A stretch of 30,409 bases of DNA from Promethearchaeota archaeon (GCA_016839635.1 JAEOTV010000117.1:1-30409); one strand, 5' to 3'; counted from the stretch's first letter, positions 8,198 to 16,747 are shown. Numbers and translations are program-made. The notes: generated from the letters alone by a model not told the origin.

Positions 8198-8767
8198 AGA
8201 TATAATAAAAAATAAATGAAGAATTAAGAAATTATTGGTTAGAAAGATAAAGAATTAAAATTTGAAAAAAGGTTGAATTTATGATGGTGAATTAATTTTC
8301 TTATTTTTATTAATACCCTCAATAAAACTTTCTAATATTCTCTCCTTTATCTTTAAATGATCCAAGGAAGGAATTCTATTCACTTGCTTATTACTTCTTT
8401 CAATACTTTTAATAATGTCTGAATTGACCTTTTTTAACATTTTTGTTTACTTTTTTTATCTTTCCTCTAAATTTTTTTTAATTTATAATCTAATTTTAAT
8501 TAAATTATATATTACATTGAAAGGATCCTATTTAAGTCTTTCCCACCTATTTCCCACTATTCACTTAAAGCTGATTAGGTAAAATGAGGATGTTAAATTT
8601 GAAACTGAAAAATTTTCAATATAATAATAAAATTACATAATTCTATTGAAATAAAATTTCAAATTTAATGTTTTCGAGTGAATTATTTCTAATCAAAAGG
8701 TTTTTTAATGGTTTTTAACTCTCTTAATTAACAATTTAGTACATTTTAATTAGGTATAGATTTTAAC
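8198..8767. other. 570-base AT-rich intergenic region
   Basis: Spacer between the divergent PfkB and winged-helix genes. It is very AT-rich and holds no RNA gene, repeat array or mobile element that I can see. One 53-codon minus-strand ORF (8279-8440) is the only coding candidate. Promoters for both flanking genes must lie here; TATA-like runs occur around 8505-8515 and 8740-8760. Confidence 0.5.
8279..8440 (-). CDS. possible small basic helical protein (53 aa)
   Basis: ATG at 8440 reading to TAA at 8279-8281. The encoded peptide begins MLKKVNSDIIKSIERSNKQ and continues with charged, mostly helical sequence (about one third Lys, Arg or Glu), ending KKINSPS. No membrane segment or cysteines. 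No convincing ribosome-binding site close to the ATG (a GAGGAAAG lies too far upstream), though an AATATATAATTT box is placed suitably for a promoter. It shows no family I recognise and may be chance. Confidence 0.3.
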   Translation of the reverse strand: MLKKVNSDIIKSIERSNKQVNRIPSLDHLKIKERILESFIEGINKNKKINSPS

Positions 8768-9052
8768 ATGATATTTGAAGATTTAATTGGATTGCTTAAA
8801 AAGAAAGGATTTAAAGATACATTTGAGGTTTTAATCAACCAGAAAGACTATAAAACGGATAAACATACGTTCTATAATGAGTTAAATAAATTCTCATACT
8901 ATAATTCATTTTTTCGAGTGAAGGAAGAATTAATCAAAAAAGGATTAATCACAATTGAAAACACAAGTAAAGTGAAGGTCATCAAACTTACTGAGAAAGG
9001 GTTAGACGTATATAACAAATTGAAAGATATTAGTGATATGCTAAAAAATTAA
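8768..9052 (+). CDS. winged helix-turn-helix DNA-binding protein (94 aa)
   Basis: A short, soluble, Lys-rich protein with a helix-helix-helix-wing layout. Helices lie at about 2-13, 16-24 and 30-60, where VKEELIKKGLITIE leads into a beta-wing with VKVIKLTEKGLDVYNKL at about 69-85. The pattern 'hxxxLxxkGLIxxx...hxLTxKGxxxxxkL' is typical of archaeal wHTH repressors (ArsR/HxlR/MarR-like). It has no ligand domain. It starts at ATG 8768 and ends about 46 bases before the preferred start of the MBL-fold gene, so it may be in an operon with it or regulate it. Confidence 0.7.
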   Translation: MIFEDLIGLLKKKGFKDTFEVLINQKDYKTDKHTFYNELNKFSYYNSFFRVKEELIKKGLITIENTSKVKVIKLTEKGLDVYNKLKDISDMLKN

Positions 9053-9084
9053 ACCTCATTTTTTTTTGATCTCTAATTCTAAAA

Positions 9085-9089
9085 GAAAG
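9085..9089 (+). promoter_or_regulatory. ribosome-binding site AAAGG that selects TTG 9099
   Basis: AAAGG lies 9 bases before TTG 9099. The alternative TTG at 9066 has only a T-run before it. The MBL family also normally starts just before the strand encoding LKRLIVGPLGTNSY. Confidence 0.5.
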
Positions 9090-9098
9090 GCTGTATCT

Positions 9099-9731
9099 TT
9101 GATATTAAAAAGATTAATAGTTGGCCCACTGGGTACAAATTCCTACATTTTTGGTTCAAGCAAAAGCAAAGAAGTCGTTATTATTGATGTGGGTGGTGAA
9201 CCTGAGGTTATTATTAAAGTCATCGAAGAATTAAAGGCAAAACCTATTGGTTTGTTATTAACACACGGACATTATGATCATACTTTAAAATTGGGAAAAC
9301 TTTTGAGATATTTTAATATTCCTTTAATGTATAATAAAAAGGAATTTGATTCTGGTATTTATAGAAATAAAGAAGCGAATCGATGGCTTTCTGAAGGAGA
9401 CACCATTAAGATTGGGGAATTAACACTTGTTGTATTAGAAACACCGGGCCATTCTCCAGGTGCGTTATCGTATTATTCAAAAGAACCAAGAGAATATGAT
9501 GGAAAAAAAATAGATGGAGTAATTTTTACTGGTGATTTAATTTTTCGTAGAAGTATCGGGAGATCTGATCTTGGAGGAGGAGATCCACAACTCTTATTTT
9601 CCAGTATAAAAAATAAAATTATGTATAATCCAAAAATTTCAGACAATTTTCTTATATTTCCAGGACATATGGGTATTACTTCTGTTAGAGAAGAGAGAGA
9701 ATTAAATATGTTTAGAAATTATTTTCTATAA
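9099..9731 (+). CDS. MBL-fold metallo-hydrolase (glyoxalase II-like)
   Basis: About 210 residues from TTG 9099; an in-frame TTG at 9066 would add 11 residues but lacks a ribosome-binding site. The N-terminal GPLGTNSYIFG strand is followed by the metal motif THGHYDHT (His56, His58, Asp60, His61), then PGHSPGALSYY (His118), FTGDLIFRRSIGRSDLGGGD (Asp146) and FPGHMGI (His190). All ligands for a dinuclear zinc/iron site are present. The GRSDLGGGD and terminal PGH segments match the hydroxyacylglutathione hydrolase/YcbL subfamily. A cytosolic thioester or lactone hydrolase is likely; the substrate is unknown. It follows the winged-helix gene closely. A decayed copy of its 3' end lies 340 bases downstream. 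Confidence 0.9.
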   Translation: MILKRLIVGPLGTNSYIFGSSKSKEVVIIDVGGEPEVIIKVIEELKAKPIGLLLTHGHYDHTLKLGKLLRYFNIPLMYNKKEFDSGIYRNKEANRWLSEGDTIKIGELTLVVLETPGHSPGALSYYSKEPREYDGKKIDGVIFTGDLIFRRSIGRSDLGGGDPQLLFSSIKNKIMYNPKISDNFLIFPGHMGITSVREERELNMFRNYFL

Positions 9732-9786
9732 CCTGAATAGATTCTTTTATTTCTTTTCTAATAAACAATATAATTTTGAATCTAAT

Positions 9787-9984
9787 TCAAATTATAGAGC
9801 GCTCAGTTACTTTTATTAATGTAGCTGAACACAAAAACAGAATCCCAATTAAAACAAAAATCCAGTACAATCTTAGATTAAAAATAGCTATTATAATACC
9901 AATTACTATTAATAAAAGACCTAATAGGAATAGAGATGATATTGAGCTTTTTATTCTCTTGTGATATTCACCATTACTTATCAT
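9787..9984 (-). CDS. small two-helix membrane protein (65 aa)
   Basis: ATG at 9984. After a short polar N-terminus (MISNGEYHKRIKSS) two strongly hydrophobic stretches follow, at about 15-35 and 37-57, separated by NLRLYW. This fits a helical hairpin with a short basic tail. The opposite strand is also open here (62 codons) but encodes an Ile/Asn/Lys-rich peptide without structure, so the minus-strand reading is preferred. No ribosome-binding site is visible. It sits between the MBL gene and its decayed duplicate, converging with the MBL gene. Function unknown. Confidence 0.5.
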   Translation of the reverse strand: MISNGEYHKRIKSSISSLFLLGLLLIVIGIIIAIFNLRLYWIFVLIGILFLCSATLIKVTERSII

Positions 9985-10067
9985 AAAAAATCGATTTCTT
10001 TAATTAGGATTAATTTTAGGAAGGTAAACTTAATTTTTAAACCTTATAGTTTATGAGAATCGCATGA

Positions 10068-10145
10068 TTTCCTAGTCTTATGGGAATTACTTCTATCAAG
10101 GAAGAGAGAGAATTATATAAGTTTAGAAATTATTTCTTGGATTAG
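10068..10145 (+). pseudogene. relic of the 3' end of a second MBL-fold hydrolase gene
   Basis: This stretch reads FPSLMGITSIKEERELYKF then RNYFLD and a stop. It aligns without gaps to the C-terminus of the MBL gene at 9657-9731 (FPGHMGITSVREERELNMF then RNYFL). DNA is also clearly similar, including a shared GAAGAGAGAGAATTA run. The PGH that supplies a metal ligand is now PSL, a TGA stop lies directly upstream in frame, and nothing before it resembles the rest of the gene. It is therefore a decayed fragment of a duplicated or once-tandem copy, not a gene. Confidence 0.8.
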
Positions 10146-10210
10146 CAATATTCAGATAGTGTTATTAAGCTTTAGAAAAATGGAAGTATTAAGTTTGATT
10201 TTTTATTGAA

Positions 10211-10223
10211 AAGTATATATAAA
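10211..10223 (+). promoter_or_regulatory. archaeal BRE/TATA promoter for the roadblock genes
   Basis: A purine-rich GAAAAG is followed by TATATATAAA (10214-10223), a good match to the archaeal BRE-TATA arrangement. Transcription would begin about 10240-10250, giving a leader of about 40 bases that contains the AAGGTGG ribosome-binding site. Confidence 0.5.
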
Positions 10224-10270
10224 TTTTTAAAAACCTTAAATCTATTATAATATTAAATTCATAATTTCTC

Positions 10271-10277
10271 AAGGTGG
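10271..10277 (+). promoter_or_regulatory. ribosome-binding site AAGGTGG for the first roadblock gene
   Basis: AAGGTGG lies 8 bases before TTG 10286, an ideal spacing. An alternative GTG at 10274 lies inside this motif and so cannot use it. The site therefore argues for TTG 10286 as the start. Confidence 0.6.
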
Positions 10278-10285
10278 AAATTTTA

Positions 10286-10573
10286 TTGATTAATCGCCAA
10301 GAAGTAAAAAATATAATACGGAAATTTGAAGAACGAGAAGAAATTCGAGGAGTGATCATCTGTGATTCATCTGGTCTACCAATAGACTCGAATATGGATA
10401 TTGAATTAAGTGAAGAGGCAGCAGCTTATATTACATCACTTATCGGGAAAGGTAAACAGGTTCTTGAAGCCTTAAACGAAGGAGAATTAAAATTTATTAG
10501 ATTAGAAACAGCAAAAAACACAGAAATAATGGTTGCTTTAGAAGAGCAGCTGATTTTAATTATTCTAAAATAA
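10286..10573 (+). CDS. roadblock/LC7 (MglB-like) domain protein 1
   Basis: About 95 residues, one roadblock/LC7 domain. The layout is an N-terminal helix (NRQEVKNIIRKFEER), strand IRGVIICDSSGLPIDSNMD, a long helix (SEEAAAYITSLIGKGKQVLEAL), then three strands with FIRLETAKNTEIMVALEEQLILIIL. GxxxxDxxGLPI is the family's first hairpin. In bacteria MglB is a GAP for the GTPase MglA; in eukaryotes roadblock proteins serve dynein and Ragulator. Asgard archaea encode many copies along with many small GTPases, but no GTPase gene lies in this window. Start is TTG 10286, supported by AAGGTGG; GTG 10274 is the alternative. A second roadblock gene follows after about 150 bases. Confidence 0.88.
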   Translation: MINRQEVKNIIRKFEEREEIRGVIICDSSGLPIDSNMDIELSEEAAAYITSLIGKGKQVLEALNEGELKFIRLETAKNTEIMVALEEQLILIILK

Positions 10574-10580
10574 AAAGATA

Positions 10581-10601
10581 TTTTTTCACTTTTCCTTTTT
10601 T
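10581..10601 (+). terminator. T-tract terminator after roadblock gene 1
   Basis: Consecutive T-runs (TTTTTT, TTTCC, TTTTTT) start 7 bases after the stop. Archaeal RNA polymerase stops at such tracts without a hairpin. With the TATA-like ACTATATATTTAT near 10640, this suggests the second roadblock gene has its own promoter. Confidence 0.45.
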
Positions 10602-10721
10602 ATAATTTGATAAATTTAAATTCCTTAAACGATATATTTTACTATATATTTATTTAAGATAATATCTTAATCAATTTCAGAATTCAAATCTATTGAAATG
10701 ATTATATAAGGGAAAAAGACC

Positions 10722-11075
10722 ATGGTTGATAAAAAGACTCTTGAAAAGAAATTAGCGGAGCTAATGGATATCGTACCCGAAACAGAGGGATTAATAGCTG
10801 CTGATGCAAATGGGAAAGTTATTGTAGGTCAAACACTTACGGATATGGATCATGCTAAAATCGCTAAAGCTTGTGCTGCGATTATCAAAGATTCTAACTC
10901 GTTAGGTAAAGATATTGGAAAAGGTTCTTTAAAAACCACAACAATAGAACTTGAAAACGGGTATGCTGTTTTAGTTGGTTCAGAGAAGAATGTTTTAATC
11001 GCGTTAGCTGGAGTTGATGGAAGGAGTTCCCTTGGGCTCTTAAAAAGAAACTTAATTTCAATTAGTAATCTTTAA
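10722..11075 (+). CDS. roadblock/LC7 domain protein 2
   Basis: 117 residues. A helix MVDKKTLEKKLAELMDIVPE is followed by the roadblock core: strand GLIAADANGKVIVGQTLTD, helix HAKIAKACAAIIKDSNSLGKD, strands TTIELENGYAVLVGS and NVLIALAG, and a final helix RSSLGLLKRNLISISNL. The first hairpin (AADANGKVI) corresponds to the DxxG hairpin of copy 1, but overall similarity between the two is low, so they are probably distinct subunits. Such proteins form homo- or heterodimers that bind small Ras-like GTPases. ATG 10722 is preceded by AAGGGA (about 10708). It converges with the giant surface protein gene, stops 51 bases apart. Confidence 0.85.
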   Translation: MVDKKTLEKKLAELMDIVPETEGLIAADANGKVIVGQTLTDMDHAKIAKACAAIIKDSNSLGKDIGKGSLKTTTIELENGYAVLVGSEKNVLIALAGVDGRSSLGLLKRNLISISNL

Positions 11076-11082
11076 AATATAT

Positions 11083-11094
11083 TCTCTTTTTTTT
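11083..11094 (+). terminator. T-tract terminator after roadblock gene 2
   Basis: An eight-base T-run following TTCTC directly after the stop codon, in the short convergent spacer 11076-11126. This is the typical form of an intrinsic archaeal stop signal. Confidence 0.45.
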
Positions 11095-11126
11095 AAAAGA
11101 TTTGAATAAAAGAAAAGTAGGAAATT

Positions 11127-14100
11127 TTATTTTTCAGGTTTTTTCTTATTATCAGCTAAACCTCTTTCTTCAAGAAGAGAATCTAAGTCTGTTTTTTCTT
11201 CCTCCTTATGTTCTTCTTTCTTTTTTACTATTTTTTTCACGGGTTGAGGTTTTTTTAATTCAGCTACGGGAACATATCCTCTTCGTGGTTTTTTTGTAGG
11301 TTTTACCTCAATTGGAGTCTCGATTTGTTTTTTGGTACGTCTTGCATATAGAACAGCAATAACCCAGACTAAAGCAATAAGACTTACCATAATTCCTATA
11401 AAGTATTGAATTAAATAATCAAGAATAGATATTTGAAAGGTGTCAAATATCCTTTCTTTCGATACGATTATAGTTTCGTTTGTAAGAATATTTTGTGCGG
11501 TTATTGAAAGTGTAATTCTAACACTATTAACATTTTTAACTGAAACTTCCACCACCAATAGGGAACTATGTCCTGGTTGAAACCAACTTAGTGTAATGTA
11601 GTTTATTTCTACAATGGAGTAAAATTGATCTCTATTAAGCTCGATAGTGATATTTGTAATTCTTAAGTTTGAATTTCCGATATTTTCAAGTACTATATTA
11701 AAAGTTGTAGTTCTTTCTTTATAGATAGTTACTTCATTTGAGGTAATTGATATCGAAAGATTATTTCGTTCAAGGATAATATTAACTGAGACATTTTTTG
11801 TAATCCCATTTACAGTATCACCATCCCAACGCAACCTTAGTAATAGTCCATCTTCAATAGGAATTGTCTGAGTATCTATGAGAAATGAACTAACCCCATT
11901 CATATCAGTAATATCAGAACCTATATCAAACCAGTTATCATTATTGAAATATTGACAAGATACATTTTTTCCTGATAGTGTTTTTCCAAATTCTGTTGTT
12001 AAAATGGAAGTTAAATTAAAAGTTTGCCCTTCAATAGGATTGATAGGATTAGTTGTTATATTTGCAAATTTACTGTTAAGATTTAGAGAAAATTCTTTTG
12101 TAAACTGTTTATAACTACTTACATAATTTCGATCGATTATATTAACCATAAATTCTGAATTATCAGGGAAGTATACACATTCATCTCTATCAAAATCATA
12201 TAAAATAGATCTACTTGAAGCTTCTTCTGCCACCCTCATACCGAGAACATAGCCTTCAAAATTATCAGAGGTTTCATTACTCATAAGTGAATAATCCGGA
12301 CTTTCAAATACACCAACAAGGGTTGGATCATCTATATAAATCTCAACTATTGTTTTTGCCCCACCTAATCTGATTGGAGCATTAACACCATTCCAGATAT
12401 GAGTACCCACGTCTAAATTCGGAATTGTAAGATCCAAGCTAAATTCTTTTTTATCATTTGGATGTCCTGAAAACTCTAATAGAATGGAATTAGATGTATC
12501 TTCTGCGATAATCCATTCTTCATTTATGAAGGAAACTAATTTTACTTCAACCATCACATCAAAGGAAATAAATTCATGTAGATTTTGGAGTGTGATGTTT
12601 ATATTGATGGTTTCACCTGGATTTATAATATTTTCACTTTGTAAAAAAGATGTGATCATAATTTCCAAATCTTGTCCACCAACCTCATAAGAAAATACTT
12701 CATTTAAATCAGTCTTATTGATTGGATAGAAATTTGGCATAGAAATTCCTGTTGTTTCGTTTATAGAAGCTACTAACATAGTATAATTCTGGAAAACCTT
12801 ATTTTTTATTTCTCCATCAAGTATATTTGCGTCAAGAAATGAATAATAATCAAGATTGTACAATTCAATATCATATAGATCAATATAAAGGGTTAATTTT
12901 TCACATCCTATAGCAGAACCATTAAACCAAAAGAAACCTAAATGATATTCTCCAAAAGTCGTGAGATCTTTTGTAACATCTAGAATTGTCTGGTTATTAA
13001 AATCATAATATAATAACGAATCATCAATAAGACCACTTGAAGAATTCCATTCATTTAATTGTGTACCATTCGGATAATAAAGAATTACATTTAAATCAGC
13101 GCTTTTAGGAGCATTACCTTTATGATCTTGTATATCACCACGAAGAGATATATTATCTCCATTCATAAAACCATTTGATTCCCATAAAATTCCAAAATGG
13201 TTAATATAACTATGCGTATCATAGATAAAATTATATGAAGTTAAATTGAGGGTATAAAATCCATTTTGTGTTATAATATCATTTTGAATAATTATTTTAT
13301 TTTTAGCTGGGTTATCGACTAATATAGTTTGTTCAGCTCCTTGAGGAAGTATTCTGTCATTATTAGGATTTGTTACATTATAAGCAGTAAAGTAATCATT
13401 GAAGACATACCAAAACTCAAGAAGTTCCCAATAATTGAATGATGGATTAGTTTTATCTAAATCGTATGAAAATAACCACTCAGCATCATTATTATACGAT
13501 GTGGTGTAAGTGCTTGAGGCTGTTTCAACCCAAAAAGCTTTCACAGAATATGACACATTGAATTTAAATCCTTGAGTAATAATTTTATTCCATGTGAGGT
13601 TCACCTGAAATTGATTGGAAGGGTTATCTTCGATAGCAGTTGGAAAATCATGCTTCCATTGACCTAAACCCCATTTCAAGTATGAGCTTTCATTATAGGG
13701 GTAAGTATTTATCTCTAAATCTTCTAGTGGTATATCTTGAATACTTAAAGTTTGGACTTCATCCACGATAAAATCTGAAGGCATATAACCTCTTGTAACA
13801 TTTAACTTAAATGAGCTAGCGTCTAATTGTCCAGTATTATATGTTGATAACGTGGTGGGAATGGATTGTTTAGCATTATTCCAATTGATTCCATCATCTT
13901 GAGTTGCCTTTAATTGATGTTCAGTCTTATCATCGCCAAAATCGAACCAAGGGAGTGTTACCAAACTATAAACTTCATTCAGATTATCTGATTTGATAAC
14001 GATAAAGTAATTCGAGAGTGGTAATTCGTCTGTAATGCTTGTATCAAATTTAAAATAGATTAAACTATCTCCAGTATACCCATTTACAACCACAGTATCT

Positions 14101-15230
14101 ATCATCTCATTATAATTTGGTTCTAAATTAATAGTCCGTAGATTACTACCGGTGGGGTTTCTTACAACAGTCCTATCAGCGCGATAGAGAGAGATATTTA
14201 ATTCTGTGGTAGCAGCTGCAACAAGATCAAGGGTTCTTATCCAAGCATAAAATCCATTTACTGTTGATTGTTCTCCTTTTAAATCAAATTCTAATGCTAC
14301 ATATTCTTGACTAGTTATCGGAAGATCAAATGCATAAGTAGATTGCATCTCAAAACCATTTATCCTGGCAAAAAATTGTGCTTGATCAGATCGTTCGAAA
14401 ATGAACTGGATTTGACAAGTATCTGTCAGATCGATGTAATTCAAATTTTCATTGATAATATGCTCTTTAATTCTTTGCCTGCCAAGACTACTATTAATAG
14501 GGAGTGCTGATATCACATCTATCCAAGTAGATTGTGAATAATCAAATATCTGTACTGTTAGATCTGCATCAGAAAATAGTCTAAAAACTAACGAAGTGAT
14601 AAAACCTAAAATTTTTAATCGATTAAATAAGATTCTACCTGTGAAGAGCCCAGAAGTATATGAAGTGCCTGTAAAGTTAACTGAAATAGTGAAATTTAGT
14701 AAACCATTTTCAGCATCAAAATAAATAGATGTAGAATTTAAATCGTCCCATAAATAATCCCAACTTCCATCAAGTTTCGTACCATTATTATATGTAATAC
14801 CCGAATAATCTGTATCATAATCAAAATCAATAAAATCATCTGCATAGAGGGCGTCGTCATCTTCTATAACGTAATCTGTAGTGTAGTTACTTTGAAATGT
14901 AAAATTAAAATTCCCATGAACTAGAGACATATCTCGAGAAGCAAGTGAAGGTATTTCAAAAAATTGTTCATTATTTTGGTTATTTGTTGATACGTTTTTA
15001 GTGTAAACTCTAACATCTTGAGCTACACCAGAATCTGTAAATAAATCATCAATATTACGGTCAGCACTTTGAAGGTTTTCATCAAAGAGATCATTATTAA
15101 AATTGTTATTTGTCTTTTCATCTTGAAATATAATAAAATTATTTAAAATCTGCACATTAGACAAACAAATTGTAAGAATGAAAAGTGCAGTAAAGAATAT
15201 TCTTTTTATCTCTTTTTTTCGTCGAATCAA
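11127..15230 (-). CDS. giant membrane-anchored surface protein (1367 aa) with cytosolic Lys-rich tail
   Basis: Start TTG at 15230 with GGTAA ten bases upstream. The N-terminus (MIRRKKEIKRIFFTALFILT) is a basic signal peptide or anchor. Residues about 40-1265 are a very long, Asn/Thr/Asp-rich beta-strand region with many N-x-S/T sites, typical of glycosylated archaeal surface proteins. A late section (about 1050-1150: NPIEGQTFNLTSILTT, then KNVSCQYFN, then GVSSFLIDT) resembles Ig/invasin-like bacterial surface folds. The next section (about 1160-1260: TTTFNIVLENIGNSNLRITN) resembles CARDB-type modules. One transmembrane helix at about 1272-1295 is followed by about 72 cytosolic residues rich in Lys, Pro and Glu. 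It is probably an S-layer-associated or adhesion protein; a ligand or partner is not visible. Confidence 0.8.
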   Translation of the reverse strand: MIRRKKEIKRIFFTALFILTICLSNVQILNNFIIFQDEKTNNNFNNDLFDENLQSADRNIDDLFTDSGVAQDVRVYTKNVSTNNQNNEQFFEIPSLASRDMSLVHGNFNFTFQSNYTTDYVIEDDDALYADDFIDFDYDTDYSGITYNNGTKLDGSWDYLWDDLNSTSIYFDAENGLLNFTISVNFTGTSYTSGLFTGRILFNRLKILGFITSLVFRLFSDADLTVQIFDYSQSTWIDVISALPINSSLGRQRIKEHIINENLNYIDLTDTCQIQFIFERSDQAQFFARINGFEMQSTYAFDLPITSQEYVALEFDLKGEQSTVNGFYAWIRTLDLVAAATTELNISLYRADRTVVRNPTGSNLRTINLEPNYNEMIDTVVVNGYTGDSLIYFKFDTSITDELPLSNYFIVIKSDNLNEVYSLVTLPWFDFGDDKTEHQLKATQDDGINWNNAKQSIPTTLSTYNTGQLDASSFKLNVTRGYMPSDFIVDEVQTLSIQDIPLEDLEINTYPYNESSYLKWGLGQWKHDFPTAIEDNPSNQFQVNLTWNKIITQGFKFNVSYSVKAFWVETASSTYTTSYNNDAEWLFSYDLDKTNPSFNYWELLEFWYVFNDYFTAYNVTNPNNDRILPQGAEQTILVDNPAKNKIIIQNDIITQNGFYTLNLTSYNFIYDTHSYINHFGILWESNGFMNGDNISLRGDIQDHKGNAPKSADLNVILYYPNGTQLNEWNSSSGLIDDSLLYYDFNNQTILDVTKDLTTFGEYHLGFFWFNGSAIGCEKLTLYIDLYDIELYNLDYYSFLDANILDGEIKNKVFQNYTMLVASINETTGISMPNFYPINKTDLNEVFSYEVGGQDLEIMITSFLQSENIINPGETININITLQNLHEFISFDVMVEVKLVSFINEEWIIAEDTSNSILLEFSGHPNDKKEFSLDLTIPNLDVGTHIWNGVNAPIRLGGAKTIVEIYIDDPTLVGVFESPDYSLMSNETSDNFEGYVLGMRVAEEASSRSILYDFDRDECVYFPDNSEFMVNIIDRNYVSSYKQFTKEFSLNLNSKFANITTNPINPIEGQTFNLTSILTTEFGKTLSGKNVSCQYFNNDNWFDIGSDITDMNGVSSFLIDTQTIPIEDGLLLRLRWDGDTVNGITKNVSVNIILERNNLSISITSNEVTIYKERTTTFNIVLENIGNSNLRITNITIELNRDQFYSIVEINYITLSWFQPGHSSLLVVEVSVKNVNSVRITLSITAQNILTNETIIVSKERIFDTFQISILDYLIQYFIGIMVSLIALVWVIAVLYARRTKKQIETPIEVKPTKKPRRGYVPVAELKKPQPVKKIVKKKEEHKEEEKTDLDSLLEERGLADNKKKPEK

Positions 15231-15381
15231 TAAAATTACCGTAATATCTAATTTTTGTTTATAAAATAATTTAAAAGTATTAAAATTTCCTAATTTTTAA
15301 TAGTTATCGGTCAGAATTTCAATATAACAAAATATTATAAAGTTTCAAATTTATCTTAAATAGAGGTTGCATCAATTTTAA

Positions 15382-15387
15382 AAAGGT
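15382..15387 (+). promoter_or_regulatory. ribosome-binding site AAAGGT for TTG 15395
   Basis: AAAGGT is placed 7 bases before TTG 15395 and supports that codon as the start of the M20 peptidase. Confidence 0.55.
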
Positions 15388-15394
15388 AATAATA

Positions 15395-16747
15395 TTGAGT
15401 GAAGAGTTAATTCTTAATGAAATTGAGACAAATATGGAGGAATATATTGAATTTCTTAGGAAATTAGTTCAAACAGAGTCATACAACCCTCCAGGGAATG
15501 AAAAAAATGTAGCATTGGAAATTGAGAAATATTTAAAGAATGCGAGTATTCAATGTGAAATCTTCTCATTTGGAGAAAATCGTGCGAATTTAGTTGCAAA
15601 ATTAAACAATAATTTTAAGGGCAAAATTCTATTATACAATGGACATATGGATGTTGTTCCACCTGGAAATGTAGACGAATGGAAATACCCCCCATTATCT
15701 GCCACTATAAAAAGAAATAAATATATTTATGGGAGAGGGACAACAGACATGAAAGGAGGACTAGCGGGAATTATTATTGCTTTAAAAATCCTAAAAAAAT
15801 TGGGAATTAAACTCTCTGGAAACTTAATTGTAAATGCAGTAGCAGATGAGGAAACTGGGGGTAAGTACGGTACTAAATGGTGTATCGATAATGAATTTAA
15901 ATCATTTAATCCTAATTTTAGCATTGTAGCTGAGCCAACAAGGCTTAAACCTTTACCTCACGTTATTAGTATTGGTGAAAGGGGGCGTCTTATTATTAAG
16001 ATAATCACAAATGGTATTTCCACTCACTCATCATGGCCCTTTATGGGGAAAAATGCGATCTATATGATGAGTGATATTATTCAAAATTTATACAAATTAG
16101 ATGATTATATTCCAAAAATAAAACCCCCTTTATCCTTGGAAGAATTAAAGAGCCTAATAAGTGATGCTCTTCCCCGTCCAGATCTTATAGATAAAATCCT
16201 AAATGAACAACCTATGTTGAATAGTGTTCTAATAGCACTTACTCAGTTTACGAAAAGCTTAACAATTATTAAAGGAGGAATAAAAGATAATGTTGTACCT
16301 GATAGGTGTGAAGCAATTATGGATTTTAGATTATTACCTGGTCAAAATATAGAACCTATTTTTAATGCATTAAAAAAATTGATTGAAGAAGATTTAGGAT
16401 ATGTTTTGAAAAAAGAACCCATAGGTGAACCAGAAGAAGTTTTTGTATATCTAGAAAATATTCAATATTCTGAACCGTCATACTGGGAAGATTGGAAGAA
16501 TTCTTCCGTTTTAAAAGATTTATATAATATAATCGAAAAAGCATATAGTAAAAAACCATTTTATTTCCTGTTTCCTGCTAGTGCTGACGCTTCTCATTTC
16601 CGTAATAAAGACTATTGTATTGAAACCGTCATGTTTGGACCTGGAAGTGGTGCAAGTGCTCATTCAACTGATGAGTATATAGAAATCCAAGATTATATTA
16701 ATGCAATTAAAGTATATACTTTATTTGCTTATAATTATTTGAGATAA
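15395..16747 (+). CDS. M20-family metallopeptidase / deacylase (ArgE/DapE-like)
   Basis: 450 residues. The first metal motif is YNGHMDVVPPG (His84, Asp86), the bridging Asp118 is in GRGTTDMKGG, the catalytic Glu pair is in ADEETGG (Glu152-Glu153), Glu180 is in IVAEPT, and the final His is in GASAHSTDEYI. All ligands of a dizinc M20 site are present. The lid/dimerisation domain lies at about 190-330. The family hydrolyses N-acyl amino acids and dipeptides (ArgE, DapE, aminoacylases, carboxypeptidases). The sequence does not tell which, and at 450 residues it is longer than ArgE or DapE. Start TTG with AAAGGT. It is followed after 91 bases by the VWA-zinc-finger gene in the same direction. Confidence 0.9.
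   Translation: MSEELILNEIETNMEEYIEFLRKLVQTESYNPPGNEKNVALEIEKYLKNASIQCEIFSFGENRANLVAKLNNNFKGKILLYNGHMDVVPPGNVDEWKYPPLSATIKRNKYIYGRGTTDMKGGLAGIIIALKILKKLGIKLSGNLIVNAVADEETGGKYGTKWCIDNEFKSFNPNFSIVAEPTRLKPLPHVISIGERGRLIIKIITNGISTHSSWPFMGKNAIYMMSDIIQNLYKLDDYIPKIKPPLSLEELKSLISDALPRPDLIDKILNEQPMLNSVLIALTQFTKSLTIIKGGIKDNVVPDRCEAIMDFRLLPGQNIEPIFNALKKLIEEDLGYVLKKEPIGEPEEVFVYLENIQYSEPSYWEDWKNSSVLKDLYNIIEKAYSKKPFYFLFPASADASHFRNKDYCIETVMFGPGSGASAHSTDEYIEIQDYINAIKVYTLFAYNYLR

Noticed and set aside
8441..8767. A possible RNA or riboswitch in the long spacer before the winged-helix gene
   Set aside because: The region is nearly all A and T with no extended GC-bearing stem; I cannot support a structured RNA.
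9776..9964. 62-codon plus-strand ORF opposite the two-helix membrane protein
   Set aside because: The peptide is Ile/Asn/Lys/Arg-rich without a plausible fold; the minus-strand frame gives two clean membrane helices instead.
11102..11299. Plus-strand ORF overlapping the end of the giant surface protein
   Set aside because: It is the reverse of the Lys/Glu-rich tail, giving a Phe/Leu-rich peptide; an artefact of composition.
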